The notes beneath the pieces are model-generated. The model was not told the DNA's origin. It worked only from the letters and a program-made list of their open reading frames with translations, and did no database searches. The position numbers were made by a program, and so were the translations under genes. From assembly GCF_001005825.1 (NCBI RefSeq), contig NZ_LBHV01000004.1, positions 434,001 through 498,000 of the forward strand: DNA of 64,000 nt, read 5' to 3'. Below, in pieces: positions 18,322 through 26,721 of the stretch. This stretch comes from Rhizobium sp. LC145. GTDB lineage: Bacteria; Pseudomonadota; Alphaproteobacteria; Rhizobiales; Rhizobiaceae. Positions within the stretch are counted from its first letter, which is position 1. Each line of letters opens with the position of its first letter.

Positions 18322-18339
18322 CGCGGGTATATACCCGCG
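18322..18339. promoter_or_regulatory. MarR operator, copy 1 (perfect palindrome at the marR start)
   Basis: CGCGGGTATATACCCGCG is a perfect 18-bp palindrome ending 2 nt before the marR start codon. No Shine-Dalgarno sequence is left between it and the ATG. A 16-bp version recurs at 18759-18774. Confidence 0.8.
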
Positions 18340-18341
18340 TC

Positions 18342-18743
18342 ATGCCAAGCGAAACCTGCCACTGCATCGTGCTGCGCCAAGCCTCCCGGAAGGTCTCGTC
18401 CTACTATGACGAGGCGCTGGCTCCGCTCGGCGTGAACATCGGCCAGTTCAGCCTGCTACGCAATATCAACCGGCTGGCGCCCGTCTCGCTCACCGAGCTT
18501 GCCGGCAAGGTGGATCTCGATCGGTCGACAGTCGGCCGCAATGCGAAAGTGCTGGAGCGCATGGGTCTGGTCGCGATCGGTCACGGAGAAGACCAGCGGG
18601 AAGCCATGCTGACCTTGACCGAAAAGGGCCGCCATCTGCTCGAGAAAGGCGCGCCCCTCTGGGACGGCGTTCAGGAAGATATCGAGGTTCGGCTCGGGCC
18701 GGACAAGACGAGGCAACTGCTGGAGCTGCTCAAGGAGCTCTGA
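18342..18743 (+). CDS. MarR-family transcriptional regulator
   Basis: The product is 133 residues, a winged helix-turn-helix protein with recognition helix LAGKVDLDRSTVGRNAKVLERMGLV near residues 55-79 and a wing near GHGEDQREAML. Two cysteines near the N-terminus (ETCHCIVLRQ) could make it redox or electrophile sensitive. The palindrome directly before its start and the copy before the next gene suggest it represses itself and the MFS transporter gene. The lack of a ribosome-binding site suggests a leaderless or very short-leader mRNA. Confidence 0.88.
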   Translation: MPSETCHCIVLRQASRKVSSYYDEALAPLGVNIGQFSLLRNINRLAPVSLTELAGKVDLDRSTVGRNAKVLERMGLVAIGHGEDQREAMLTLTEKGRHLLEKGAPLWDGVQEDIEVRLGPDKTRQLLELLKEL

Positions 18744-18758
18744 TTCTTTTATTCAAAA

Positions 18759-18774
18759 GCGGGCATATACCCGC
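18759..18774. promoter_or_regulatory. MarR operator, copy 2 (before the MFS gene)
   Basis: GCGGGCATATACCCGC differs by one base from the core of the perfect palindrome at 18322-18339. It lies 45 nt upstream of the MFS start codon and 15 nt after the marR stop. Confidence 0.75.
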
Positions 18775-18819
18775 AAATCCCGCTGCAGCCGCGGCAACGA
18801 TCAGGAAAGGGACGACAAG

Positions 18820-20115
18820 ATGATCTCCACCAGCGCCGCCCGATGGATGGCCGGCAGAAACCTGCACTACGGGTGGGTGGTCGCCGCCACCACCTTCCTC
18901 ACCATGCTGGCGACGGCGGGCGCCATGGGCTCGGCAGGCGTGATGATCCAGCCGCTGCACCAGGAATTCGGCTGGGATATCGCCGATATTTCCTCGGCCA
19001 TGGCGGTCCGTCTCGTGCTCTTCGGCCTGCTCGGGCCTTTCGCCGCCGCCTTCATGAACCATTTCGGCATCCGCCAGGTGGTTTCGACGGCACTCGGCAT
19101 GATCATGTTCGGCATCGTCGCGTCCTTCTTCATGACCGAGGTCTGGCAACTGCTGTTGCTCTGGGGCGTCGTCATCGGCATCGGCACCGGCATGACGGCG
19201 CTGGTTCTGGGCGCAACCGTCGCCGCCCGTTGGTTTTCGAAGCGCCGCGGTCTCGTCGTCGGTTTGATGACGGCGAGCAACGCTACCGGCCAGCTCGTCT
19301 TTCTCCCTATTCTGGCGGCCCTCACCGAAGCCTATGGCTGGCGCACCGCGCTGACGCTTGCGGTCGCCATCATCGCCACCGCCATGGTCCTCGTGCTTCT
19401 GCTGATGCGCGACTACCCGGCGGATGTCGGCCTGCCGGCCTATGGCGAAACGACGGTTTCGAAGCCCCCGAAGCAGGACCACAAGCTGCTGACGACGCTC
19501 GCTTCCCCGATCGTCACCCTGTACAGCGTCTCCGGCAACCCCGTTTTCTGGGTTCTGTTCGGCACGTTCTTCGTCTGCGGACTTTCGACCAACGGCCTGA
19601 TCCAAACTCACTGGATCTCGATCTGCGGCGATTTCGGCATGGCAGCGGTAACGGCCGCCGGCACGCTTGCCGTCATCGGCATCTTCGATTTCTTCGGCAC
19701 GATCTTCGCCGGATGGCTATCCGACCGGTTCGACAACCGTTTCCTGCTCTTCTGGTTCTACGGCCTGCGCGGTCTGTCGCTGATCTATCTCTCCTTCTCG
19801 GGCTTCAGCTTCGTGGAACTGTCGATCTTCGCGGTCTTCTACGGGCTCGACTGGGTGGCGACCGTTCCGCCGACCGTAAAGCTCGCGGCGGAGAACTTCG
19901 GCCGCGAAAAGGCGGGCCTCGTCTTCGGCTGGGTGTTTGCGGGCCATCAGCTTGGCGCGGCGACCGCTGCCTTCGGCGCGGGCTTCTTCAAGAGCGACTT
20001 CAATACCTACATGCCCGCACTGCAGATCGCCGGCGTCGCCTGCATGATCGCGGCGATTTCGGTCCTGCTGCTCAGAAAGCCCGGCTCCACGACGGCAGTG
20101 CCGCAGGCGGCTTGA
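18820..20115 (+). CDS. MFS transporter, probable MarR-regulated
   Basis: The protein has 431 residues with about 12 hydrophobic segments. It has the N-terminal LHYGWVVAATTFLTMLATAG segment typical of the monocarboxylate/oxalate:formate-like MFS group and a central cytoplasmic loop (ETTVSKPPKQDHK). It follows marR on the same strand with its own copy of the palindrome. The substrate is unknown; export of a compound sensed by MarR or uptake of a carboxylate are both possible. Confidence 0.85.
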   Translation: MISTSAARWMAGRNLHYGWVVAATTFLTMLATAGAMGSAGVMIQPLHQEFGWDIADISSAMAVRLVLFGLLGPFAAAFMNHFGIRQVVSTALGMIMFGIVASFFMTEVWQLLLLWGVVIGIGTGMTALVLGATVAARWFSKRRGLVVGLMTASNATGQLVFLPILAALTEAYGWRTALTLAVAIIATAMVLVLLLMRDYPADVGLPAYGETTVSKPPKQDHKLLTTLASPIVTLYSVSGNPVFWVLFGTFFVCGLSTNGLIQTHWISICGDFGMAAVTAAGTLAVIGIFDFFGTIFAGWLSDRFDNRFLLFWFYGLRGLSLIYLSFSGFSFVELSIFAVFYGLDWVATVPPTVKLAAENFGREKAGLVFGWVFAGHQLGAATAAFGAGFFKSDFNTYMPALQIAGVACMIAAISVLLLRKPGSTTAVPQAA

Positions 20116-20224
20116 CCCATCCAAGCTCCTGGCGGCCAAATCGCGGCCGCCGGGAGGCCTGTTGCCAAAGACAGAATTCGCCGCCAGATTCGACGCAAGA
20201 ACTACCGCTCGGACTGGAGGAACC

Positions 20225-21019
20225 ATGTCGTCGATCGTCTCAGGCACCGCCGCACAATATGCCGACAGCCGCAGGCTCGCGGCCCGCGGGCGCCTCAACA
20301 GGGAATATACGATCGCGGAGATCGGCTGGTTTTCCTGGGTCGCACGGCAACTCCCGCTTGATCCCGGTGATCGCGTTCTCGATATCGGCTGCGGACCCGG
20401 CTGGTTCTGGGCTTCCGTCATCGGCGATGTGCCCGGAAATCTCGACCTGACATTGGCCGACCAGTCTGCCGGCATGGTCGAGGAAGCGGTGAACCGCTGC
20501 CGGACCTTGCCCTTCGGTTCAGTGGCAGGCCGGCAGGCCGAGGTCACCGCCCTCCCTTTCGATGACGGTTCTTTCGATGCCGTCATCGCCATGCACATGC
20601 TTTACCATGTGCCCGATCCAGTTACCGGAATGGCGGAAATGTTTCGCGTCCTGAAACCCGGCGGCGTGCTTGCGGTAACGACAAACGGTATCGGCAACAT
20701 GCGCGAAATCTACGAACTGACGACCGTTTTCGGTAGCTCGCCGGTTGATCCCGGCGGCGCAGCTTTCGGGTACCAGAAGGCCGAGGAACTGATGGCCGCT
20801 CAGTTCGGCAACGTTACTTTCTCCGAGCATCCGGCACGCATGCGGATCACCGAGCCGGAGGACGTGTTCCTGGCGCTGACATCCTACCCGCCGGGAGACG
20901 GCGCAAGCGAAACGCAGCTCGCCGCCTTCCGCGAGGCGATTGCCGAAGCCTTCGAACGTGGCGGCGGCGTGCTCGAGGCTAGGAAGGAGACCGGCCTGTT
21001 CCTCAGCAGAAAAGCTTAG
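20225..21019 (+). CDS. Class I SAM-dependent methyltransferase
   Basis: The product is 264 residues. Motif I VLDIGCGPGWFWA near residue 51 binds S-adenosylmethionine, with DGSFDAVIAMHMLYHVPDP near residue 113 and LKPGGVLAVTTNG near 145. This is a UbiE/type 11-like methyltransferase of unknown substrate. The ATG follows GGAGG by 4 nt; an upstream TTG would add an unsupported extension. It ends at a bidirectional terminator shared with tal. Confidence 0.85.
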   Translation: MSSIVSGTAAQYADSRRLAARGRLNREYTIAEIGWFSWVARQLPLDPGDRVLDIGCGPGWFWASVIGDVPGNLDLTLADQSAGMVEEAVNRCRTLPFGSVAGRQAEVTALPFDDGSFDAVIAMHMLYHVPDPVTGMAEMFRVLKPGGVLAVTTNGIGNMREIYELTTVFGSSPVDPGGAAFGYQKAEELMAAQFGNVTFSEHPARMRITEPEDVFLALTSYPPGDGASETQLAAFREAIAEAFERGGGVLEARKETGLFLSRKA

Positions 21020-21045
21020 GCCATAGGCGCCATCCCGCCAAAAAG

Positions 21046-21073
21046 AAAAGGCCCGGAGCGATCCGGGCCTTTT
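21046..21073. terminator. Bidirectional terminator between the methyltransferase gene and tal
   Basis: A perfect 12-bp stem (AAAAGGCCCGGA with TCCGGGCCTTTT) is closed by a GCGA tetraloop of the GNRA class. A-runs and T-runs on both sides let it work for both convergent genes. Confidence 0.92.
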
Positions 21074-21096
21074 GCCTTTCAGTACCTTCTGCTCGC

Positions 21097-22062
21097 TCAA
21101 GCCGCAGCGAGCGTCAGTTCCTTCTTGACCATGCTGCGCAGCGCCACAAGATCCTTGGCGAAGAGGCGGATGCCTTCGGAAAGCTTTTCCGTCGCCATCT
21201 GGTCCTCGTTGAGCGCCCAGCGGAACTGCTTCTCGTCGAGCGACTGGAGCGGCTCGGCCTTGAAGGTTTCCGGCGAAAGCTTGCGGTCGAGCGTGCCGTC
21301 GGCCTTATCCAGTTCTTCCAGAAGCGCGGGGCTGATCGTCAGACGATCGCAGCCGGCCAGAGCCTCGATCTCGCCAATGTTTCGGAACGATGCGCCCATG
21401 ACGATCGTGGAGATGCCGTTCGCCTTGTAATAGTTGTAGATCTGACGGACGGAAACGACGCCCGGATCGGTCTCGGCGGTGTAATCCTGGCCGGTCGACT
21501 TCTTGTACCAGTCGAGAATGCGGCCGACGAAAGGCGAAATCAGGAAGACCTTCGCTTCCGCGCAGGCGATTGCCTGTGCCATGGAGAAGAGAAGCGTCAG
21601 GTTGCAGTCGATGCCTTCTCGCTGCAGCACTTCCGCCGCGCGAATGCCTTCCCAGGTGGAGGCGAGCTTGATGAGAATGCGCTCGCGCTCGATGCCGCGC
21701 TCCTTGTAGGCGGCGATGATCGAACGCGCCTTAGCGATCGACGCTTCGGTGTCGAAGGAGAGGTCGGCATCGACTTCCGTCGATACGCGGCCGGGCACGA
21801 TTTCCGCAAGCGCCGCACCCACATCGATGGCGAGCCTGTCGGCAACCGCCGCGACGACCGCATCGTCCTGGCTGCCCTGCTTGCGGCCCCAGGCGATCGC
21901 GTCCTTCACCTTGTCGGCAAAGGCCGGCGTGCCAAGCGCTTTCAACACGATCGTGGGGTTCGTGGTGCAATCCACCGGTTTCAGGCGTGCGACCGCTTCG
22001 ATGTCGCCGGTATCGGCGACGACCGTGGTCATGGAACGAAGTTGCTCAAGTTTCGACGTCAT
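21097..22062 (-). CDS. tal: Transaldolase
   Basis: The product is 321 residues, the usual length of TalB-type transaldolase in the non-oxidative pentose phosphate pathway. The Schiff-base Lys is in [12 protein letters not shown] near residue 135, and the early Asp is in PVDCTTNPT. The start is the ATG of MTSKLEQL, with GAGG upstream; a longer reading has no support. Together with xylAB it processes pentoses. It is divergent from a SorC-type regulator across a 204-nt gap. Confidence 0.95.
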   Translation of the reverse strand: MTSKLEQLRSMTTVVADTGDIEAVARLKPVDCTTNPTIVLKALGTPAFADKVKDAIAWGRKQGSQDDAVVAAVADRLAIDVGAALAEIVPGRVSTEVDADLSFDTEASIAKARSIIAAYKERGIERERILIKLASTWEGIRAAEVLQREGIDCNLTLLFSMAQAIACAEAKVFLISPFVGRILDWYKKSTGQDYTAETDPGVVSVRQIYNYYKANGISTIVMGASFRNIGEIEALAGCDRLTISPALLEELDKADGTLDRKLSPETFKAEPLQSLDEKQFRWALNEDQMATEKLSEGIRLFAKDLVALRSMVKKELTLAAA

Positions 22063-22178
22063 CCGAATAGTCCTCGATATGGAGATAAAACGCCTGTCGC
22101 GCGATTTTGCTCCCCCGGCGCCCTGCACAAACTATCGTCTGCGAGCCGCAGGGAAGTCAAGACATTTGTACATCGGAA

Positions 22179-22207
22179 TTGACATATGTTTCACCTGTGG
22201 TGATATC
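22179..22207 (+). promoter_or_regulatory. Candidate sorC promoter with internal palindrome
   Basis: A consensus -35 TTGACA (22179-22184) lies 17 nt upstream of a GATATC -10-like sequence. The spacer holds the perfect 13-bp inverted repeat TCACC-TGT-GGTGA (22191-22203), placed where a repressor would block polymerase. The rest of the tal/sorC gap shows no other clear element. Confidence 0.5.
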
Positions 22208-22266
22208 ATGGCCTTTATCGGGAAAGATAGAGGCTTCCGCCAGGGCGGAAAGATATCGGAGGTGTT

Positions 22267-23265
22267 TTGGCAAGGCTTAGACGGGAAACCCACACCGCAT
22301 ATTCCGACGCCGCCTCGCTGAGGCTGCGGGCCGCCTGGCTCTATTACAACCAGGGCCTGACGCAGAAGGACGTGGCCGAAAGGCTCGGCATCAGCCGTTC
22401 GACGGTGATCCGCATGCTCGACGAGGCGCTGAAGCGCTCCGAGGTGCAGATCTGGATCAGCGAGGGCATCGACGGCTGCGTGGAACTTTCGACCCGGCTG
22501 GAACAGGCCTATGGCCTGGATGAGGCAATCGTCGTGCCCGCGCCGCGCGATGACAGCCCGGCGGCGATGGCAAGCGCGGTAGGGTTGGCTCTCGGGCAGT
22601 TCCTGTCGGAAGTCGTGCAGGACGGTATGACGCTCGGGGTGGGCTGGGGCCGAACCATGACGGCCTCGCTCGCAAGCTTCCGTCCGCCGCGGCGCCAGGA
22701 TTGCAAGGTGGTTTCCCTGCTCGGCGGGATCGTCGCCGTGCACCAGACCAACCCGATCGATTACACCTGGCGGCTCGCAAGCCAGCTCGATGCGGAATGC
22801 TACATGTTCCTCGCGCCGCTCCTGGTGGATTCGGTCGCCACCAAGCGGGCGCTGATCGAGGAATGCGGGCTGAAGACCCTCTACAATCTGGCAGAAAACC
22901 TCGACCTTGCGGTGGTGAGCTGCGGGGATATCGGCCCGCATTCGACCTCGCTTTCGGAAGGCTTCATTTCGAAGCGGGAACTTCAGGATTTGATCGCCGC
23001 CGGCTGCGTCTGCGACACCATGTTCAACTTCCTCGATGCCGAAGGCCGGTCGATCGCCCACCCGATCAATGAGCGGGTGATGTCCATCGATCTCGACACG
23101 CTGAAGAAGGCCCGGCACATCGTGCTCTCCTCCGGTGGGGCGCACCGGGCGGTCGCCATCCGCGCCACCATCCGGCGGATCGGCTGCAATACGCTGATTA
23201 CCGACGAGAGCGCGGCACGGGAGCTGTTGAGGCTGGCGGAAGCTGAAACAAGGGCCGTAGTGTGA
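22267..23265 (+). CDS. SorC/DeoR-family sugar-binding transcriptional regulator
   Basis: The product is 332 residues. The N-terminal helix-turn-helix (LTQKDVAERLGISRSTVIRML) is followed by a sugar-phosphate-sensing SorC effector domain from about residue 60, with GVGWGRTM near 123. The start is a TTG 4 nt after GGAGG. The flanking genes (tal, ada) do not reveal its target. Self-control through the promoter palindrome is plausible, as is control of tal. It is only distantly similar to the smoC product at 36.7 kb. Confidence 0.82.
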   Translation: MARLRRETHTAYSDAASLRLRAAWLYYNQGLTQKDVAERLGISRSTVIRMLDEALKRSEVQIWISEGIDGCVELSTRLEQAYGLDEAIVVPAPRDDSPAAMASAVGLALGQFLSEVVQDGMTLGVGWGRTMTASLASFRPPRRQDCKVVSLLGGIVAVHQTNPIDYTWRLASQLDAECYMFLAPLLVDSVATKRALIEECGLKTLYNLAENLDLAVVSCGDIGPHSTSLSEGFISKRELQDLIAAGCVCDTMFNFLDAEGRSIAHPINERVMSIDLDTLKKARHIVLSSGGAHRAVAIRATIRRIGCNTLITDESAARELLRLAEAETRAVV

Positions 23266-23267
23266 CC

Positions 23268-23398
23268 CCCTCTGGCCTGCCGGCCATCTCCCCCACAAGG
23301 GGGGGAGAAAACCCGCGGCACGACCTCACCTCAACAGCGACCGGAGAACGGGGCAGTCAAGCCCCTCCCCTTGTGGGGAGGGGCTGGGGAGGGGATTT
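23268..23398. repeat. Intergenic mosaic palindromic repeat (copy 4)
   Basis: This fills the convergent sorC/ada gap. Its left end (CCCCCTCTGGCCTGCCGGCC then CCCCCACAAGGGGGGGAG) and right end (CCCCTCCCCTTGTGGGGAGG then GGCTGGGGAGGGG) match copy 1 at 311-441. The AAAACCCGCGGC module also occurs near 54.72 kb. It could serve as a terminator for both genes. Confidence 0.8.
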
Positions 23399-23405
23399 CA
23401 GAAAC

Positions 23406-24287
23406 TCAAGCATTCCCCGCTTCCCAGCCGAGGATCGCCCGCTTGCGGGTGAGACCCCAGTGATAGCCGGTGAGCGCGCCGCTTTTGCCGAGCGCCCGGT
23501 GACAGGGCACCACGAAGGAAAGCGGGTTGCGGCCGATGGCGGCGCCCACCGCGCGGCTGGCGCTCGGCTGGCCGATATCGCGCGCGACGTCGGAATAGGT
23601 GACCGCCTTGCCGAAGGGGATCTTCAACAGGCTCTGCCAGACGCGTATCTGGAAGTCCGAGCCGATCAGCACGACGTTCAGCGGCTGCTCGGCCGACCAT
23701 TTCGAACGGTCGAAGATGCGGCGAATGTAATGTGCGGTATCTTCGCGGTCCTCCACGAAATTCGCATTCGGCCAGCGGCGGGCCATATCCTCGAAACAGG
23801 GCTTCTCGCCGCCCTGATCGGCAAAGGCGAGGCCGGCCAGGCCGCGATCGGTCGCCATGACCAGCGCTATCCCGAAGGGCGAGGGATGGAAGCCGTAGCG
23901 GATGGTGAGCCCCTCGCCGCGCGCCTTCCACTCGCCGGGCGACATGGCCTCATGGGTGACGAAGAGATCGTGCAGCCGGCCGGGGCCGGAAAGGCCAAGT
24001 TCGTAGGAGGTCTCCAGCAGCGGCAGGCCCTCCTTGCCGAGCAGCCGCTTGGCATGGTCGAGCGTGACCGCCTGCAGGAAGGCCTTGGGTGACAGGCCCG
24101 CCCAGCGGGTGAAGACCTTCTGGAGCTGGGTCGGCGACTGGTCGAGTTCGGCGGCGATCGCCTCCAGCGACGGCTGATCGCGATAATCGAGCGTGATCAT
24201 CTCGATCACGCGGCGCACGGTCTCGTAATCGGAGCCATCCGGCGTCACGTCGATGGCGGGTGCGTCGATCTGGGCAAGAGCATTCAT
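23406..24287 (-). CDS. Ada-like AraC-domain / methylated-DNA-cysteine methyltransferase fusion
   Basis: The protein has 293 residues. It has an AraC-type helix-turn-helix in about residues 20-115 (LEAIAAELDQSPTQLQKVFTRW) fused to an O6-alkylguanine methyltransferase domain with active-site Cys262 in VVPCHRALGKSG. The Cys4 zinc domain of classical Ada that senses methylphosphotriesters is absent. It repairs O6-alkylguanine by suicidal transfer. Whether the HTH part still regulates is unclear, since the usual activation Cys is missing. Confidence 0.9.
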   Translation of the reverse strand: MNALAQIDAPAIDVTPDGSDYETVRRVIEMITLDYRDQPSLEAIAAELDQSPTQLQKVFTRWAGLSPKAFLQAVTLDHAKRLLGKEGLPLLETSYELGLSGPGRLHDLFVTHEAMSPGEWKARGEGLTIRYGFHPSPFGIALVMATDRGLAGLAFADQGGEKPCFEDMARRWPNANFVEDREDTAHYIRRIFDRSKWSAEQPLNVVLIGSDFQIRVWQSLLKIPFGKAVTYSDVARDIGQPSASRAVGAAIGRNPLSFVVPCHRALGKSGALTGYHWGLTRKRAILGWEAGNA

Positions 24288-24372
24288 GGTCTTTCTCCTT
24301 TGCCCCTAAAATGATCGCTAAGGACCGTCAAAACCACCCGTTTCTTGCCGATTTCCCTCATTTTGCACGTTT

Positions 24373-24870
24373 CTACAGCTTCTGTTTCACCGTCGCGAGC
24401 GCCCCGCCGAAGGCTTTGGCGAAGCTCTCGCGGTCATCCGGGTTGAGGAAGGAGCCGACATCCGTTCCGCGTCCCTCGCCCGTCACCTGCATGGAGGTGA
24501 TGCCGAATTCCTCGTGCCGGTTGACGCGGAAGCGCGCCCAGAACGGGTTGAAACGGTGCTCCACCATGCGCCCACGTGGCGAGAACTTGCGGATCGACAG
24601 ATTGGTGCGCGAAACGCTGACTTCCTCGCGCGCCTTGCCCGACCAGTAGCTCAGCTTGAAAGCTCCATAGAGCAGCAGGAAATCCAGCCCGAAGAAGAAG
24701 CCGATCGGCCAGGCGCCGGTCGCCATGAAGAAGACGCCGTAGAGGAAGCAGATGCCGCCGGAAAGAACGAGCAGCACGCGAAAACCCTTCCGGCCGAGCG
24801 AACGGTGAGGCGTGAGCTCGGCGGCGAAAACAGGCCTGTCTTCCGAAACGTCCACGTTGCTTTCCCTCAT
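24373..24870 (-). CDS. DUF2244 membrane protein
   Basis: The product is 165 residues. Two adjacent hydrophobic segments (residues about 29-70, including FLYGVFFMATGAWPIGFFFGLDFLLLYGAF) are followed by a beta-rich cytoplasmic domain. This is the DUF2244 layout, often found near nth in alphaproteobacteria. The function is unknown. It is divergent from nth, with starts only 22 nt apart, so the promoters must overlap the opposite coding regions. Confidence 0.75.
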   Translation of the reverse strand: MRESNVDVSEDRPVFAAELTPHRSLGRKGFRVLLVLSGGICFLYGVFFMATGAWPIGFFFGLDFLLLYGAFKLSYWSGKAREEVSVSRTNLSIRKFSPRGRMVEHRFNPFWARFRVNRHEEFGITSMQVTGEGRGTDVGSFLNPDDRESFAKAFGGALATVKQKL

Positions 24871-24892
24871 GCAAGCTGGGTATTAGACGGAT

Positions 24893-25678
24893 ATGGCGAC
24901 TCCGAAATCCAAATCCAGCATCAGCATGTCACAAAAGTCAAACGGTGCTACGGCCCGCAAGCCGAAGCGGTATAAGTCCGCCTATTCGAAAGCCGAGCTG
25001 GAGGAGATCTTCCGCCGCTTTTCCGTGCAGCGGCCGGAGCCGAAGGGCGAGCTCGAGCATGTGAACCCCTTCACGCTGGTGGTGGCGGTAGCGCTTTCGG
25101 CGCAGGCGACCGATGCCGGCGTCAACAAGGCGACGCGCGGGCTCTTCAAAGTGGCCGACACGCCGGAAAAGATGCTGGCGCTCGGCGAGGAAGGCGTGAC
25201 CCGGTACATCAAGACAATCGGCCTCTACCGCAACAAGGCGAAAAACGTGATCGCGCTCTCGCGCATGCTGATAGACGAATTCGGCTCGGAAGTGCCGAAG
25301 ACCCGCGAAGAGCTGATGCGGCTGCCGGGCGTCGGCCGCAAGACGGCGAATGTGGTGATGTCCATGGCCTTCGGCATCCCGACGCTCGCCGTCGATACGC
25401 ATGTCTTCCGCATCGCCAACCGGCTTCTGATCGCCCCCGGCAGGACGCCGGACGAGGTGGAGGAACATTTCCTCAAGGTCATTCCCCACCAGTATCTTTA
25501 TCACGCGCATCATTGGCTGATCCTGCATGGTCGCTACACCTGCAAGGCGCGCAAGCCGGAATGCGAGCGCTGCGTCATCGCCGATCTCTGTCGATCGCCG
25601 GAAAAGACCTGCGATGTGCCGGCCCCTCTGGTGGAACTACCGCCCCAGCAGATCGGCGTGGCCGAGGCCGTCGAGTAG
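24893..25678 (+). CDS. nth: Endonuclease III
   Basis: The product is 261 residues, a DNA glycosylase/AP lyase for oxidised pyrimidines. The helix-hairpin-helix LPGVGRKTANVV carries the catalytic Lys, the catalytic Asp is in LAVDTHVFRIANR, and the four-Cys iron-sulfur motif C-x6-C-x2-C-x5-C (CKARKPECERCVIADLC) is complete. An N-terminal Lys/Ser-rich extension of about 30 residues is longer than in E. coli. Its 3' end overlaps the convergent tetR gene by 42 nt. Confidence 0.95.
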   Translation: MATPKSKSSISMSQKSNGATARKPKRYKSAYSKAELEEIFRRFSVQRPEPKGELEHVNPFTLVVAVALSAQATDAGVNKATRGLFKVADTPEKMLALGEEGVTRYIKTIGLYRNKAKNVIALSRMLIDEFGSEVPKTREELMRLPGVGRKTANVVMSMAFGIPTLAVDTHVFRIANRLLIAPGRTPDEVEEHFLKVIPHQYLYHAHHWLILHGRYTCKARKPECERCVIADLCRSPEKTCDVPAPLVELPPQQIGVAEAVE

Positions 25679-26203
25679 GGCCGCGATCGCCGCCTCGTAA
25701 TCCTTCCGGCTTTCCCCGGCATCGATGGCGATCGCCGCGCGGTCGAAGGCAGCCGAGATCAGCGCCGTCAGCGGATCGAGAAGCCTTTGGCTTTCGGTGC
25801 CCGCAAGCAGCTCGGAAAGCCCGATCTTGAGGCTGGCCTCGGCCGGTTCGTCGGCAAGCAGCGCCGGCGCTTCGAGCAGCAGAAGCTTCGTGCGGCCGGG
25901 CACCGCCATGGCATCGAAATAGGCCGAGGCGCCCTGCAGCAGCGCATCCCGTGCCGACGTCGCATCGGCGGACCTTTCCTCGATCGCCTTGCCCACTTCC
26001 GCCGCCTCGCGCTCCACCACAGCGGCAAAAAGCGCCTTCTTGTCTTCGAAATGGTGATAGAGGGCGCCGCGTGTGACGTTCGCCGCCGCGACGATATCCG
26101 GCGTGGCGGTCTCGGCGTAACCCTTTTCCACGAAAAGTGCCCGTGCGGCATCAAGGAGGGCCGCGCGGGTGGCATCGGTGCGTTCGCGGTTGCTGCGCGG
26201 CAT
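25637..26203 (-). CDS. TetR-family transcriptional regulator
   Basis: The product is 188 residues from the ATG of MPRSNRERTDATRAALL, preceded by GAAGGAAAG. The helix-turn-helix ATPDIVAAANVTRGALYHHF is canonical, and the C-terminal domain is helical. It is divergent from the VOC gene with two 17-bp inverted repeats between them. Its last 42 nt overlap the 3' end of nth on the other strand, so a deletion in either gene would affect both. Confidence 0.88.
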   Translation of the reverse strand: MPRSNRERTDATRAALLDAARALFVEKGYAETATPDIVAAANVTRGALYHHFEDKKALFAAVVEREAAEVGKAIEERSADATSARDALLQGASAYFDAMAVPGRTKLLLLEAPALLADEPAEASLKIGLSELLAGTESQRLLDPLTALISAAFDRAAIAIDAGESRKDYEAAIAALLDGLGHADLLGR

Positions 26204-26224
26204 TTTCTTTCCTTCCCCATTTAC

Positions 26225-26241
26225 ATACAAACAGAATGTAT
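26225..26241. promoter_or_regulatory. TetR operator, copy 1
   Basis: ATACA-N7-TGTAT (ATACAAACAGAATGTAT) lies between the divergent tetR and VOC genes. A second copy is centred 29 bp away. Confidence 0.7.
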
Positions 26242-26253
26242 TTATAAGAAAAC

Positions 26254-26270
26254 ATACAGACCGAATGTAT
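26254..26270. promoter_or_regulatory. TetR operator, copy 2
   Basis: ATACA-N7-TGTAT (ATACAGACCGAATGTAT) matches copy 1 at 14 of 17 positions. It lies 25 nt upstream of the VOC start codon. Confidence 0.7.
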
Positions 26271-26295
26271 CTTAAGGAACGAGGGAGTGAAAGCC

Positions 26296-26721
26296 ATGAA
26301 ATGCACGAGCTACTATCCCGTCATCATGACAGACGACGTGGCCGCCACGGCAGCCTTCTATCAGGAGCATTTCGCTTTCGAGGCGCTGTTCACTGCTGAT
26401 TGGTACGTGCACCTGCAATCGAAGGAGAGCGAGCATGTGACGCTGGCGATCCTCGACGGCAGCCATGAAACGATCCCGGAAGACGGCCGCGGCAAGGTCT
26501 CCGGCCTCATCCTCAATTTCGAGGTGGAGGATGTGGATGCGATTTACGAGCGCCTGAAGAAGGCCGGATTGCCGATCCGGCTGGATATCCGCGACGAGGA
26601 TTTCGGCCAGCGGCATTTCATCATCGCCGATCCGAACGGCGTGCTGATCGACATCGTCAAGCCGATCCCGCCGAGCGCCGAATTCGCGGCCATGTATGAG
26701 GCTTCGGCGCTGCCGGGTTAG
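26296..26721 (+). CDS. VOC-family (glyoxalase/bleomycin-resistance-like) protein
   Basis: The product is 141 residues with two beta-alpha-beta-beta-beta units. It begins [22 protein letters not shown] and ends with [15 protein letters not shown], as in the glyoxalase/dioxygenase fold. The metal-binding residues cannot be assigned with confidence. The ATG lies 8 nt after GGGAG; an upstream GTG is an alternative. Control by the divergent TetR through the two operators suggests inducible detoxification or resistance. Its stop overlaps that of the convergent CysZ-like gene by 4 nt. Confidence 0.82.
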   Translation: MKCTSYYPVIMTDDVAATAAFYQEHFAFEALFTADWYVHLQSKESEHVTLAILDGSHETIPEDGRGKVSGLILNFEVEDVDAIYERLKKAGLPIRLDIRDEDFGQRHFIIADPNGVLIDIVKPIPPSAEFAAMYEASALPG

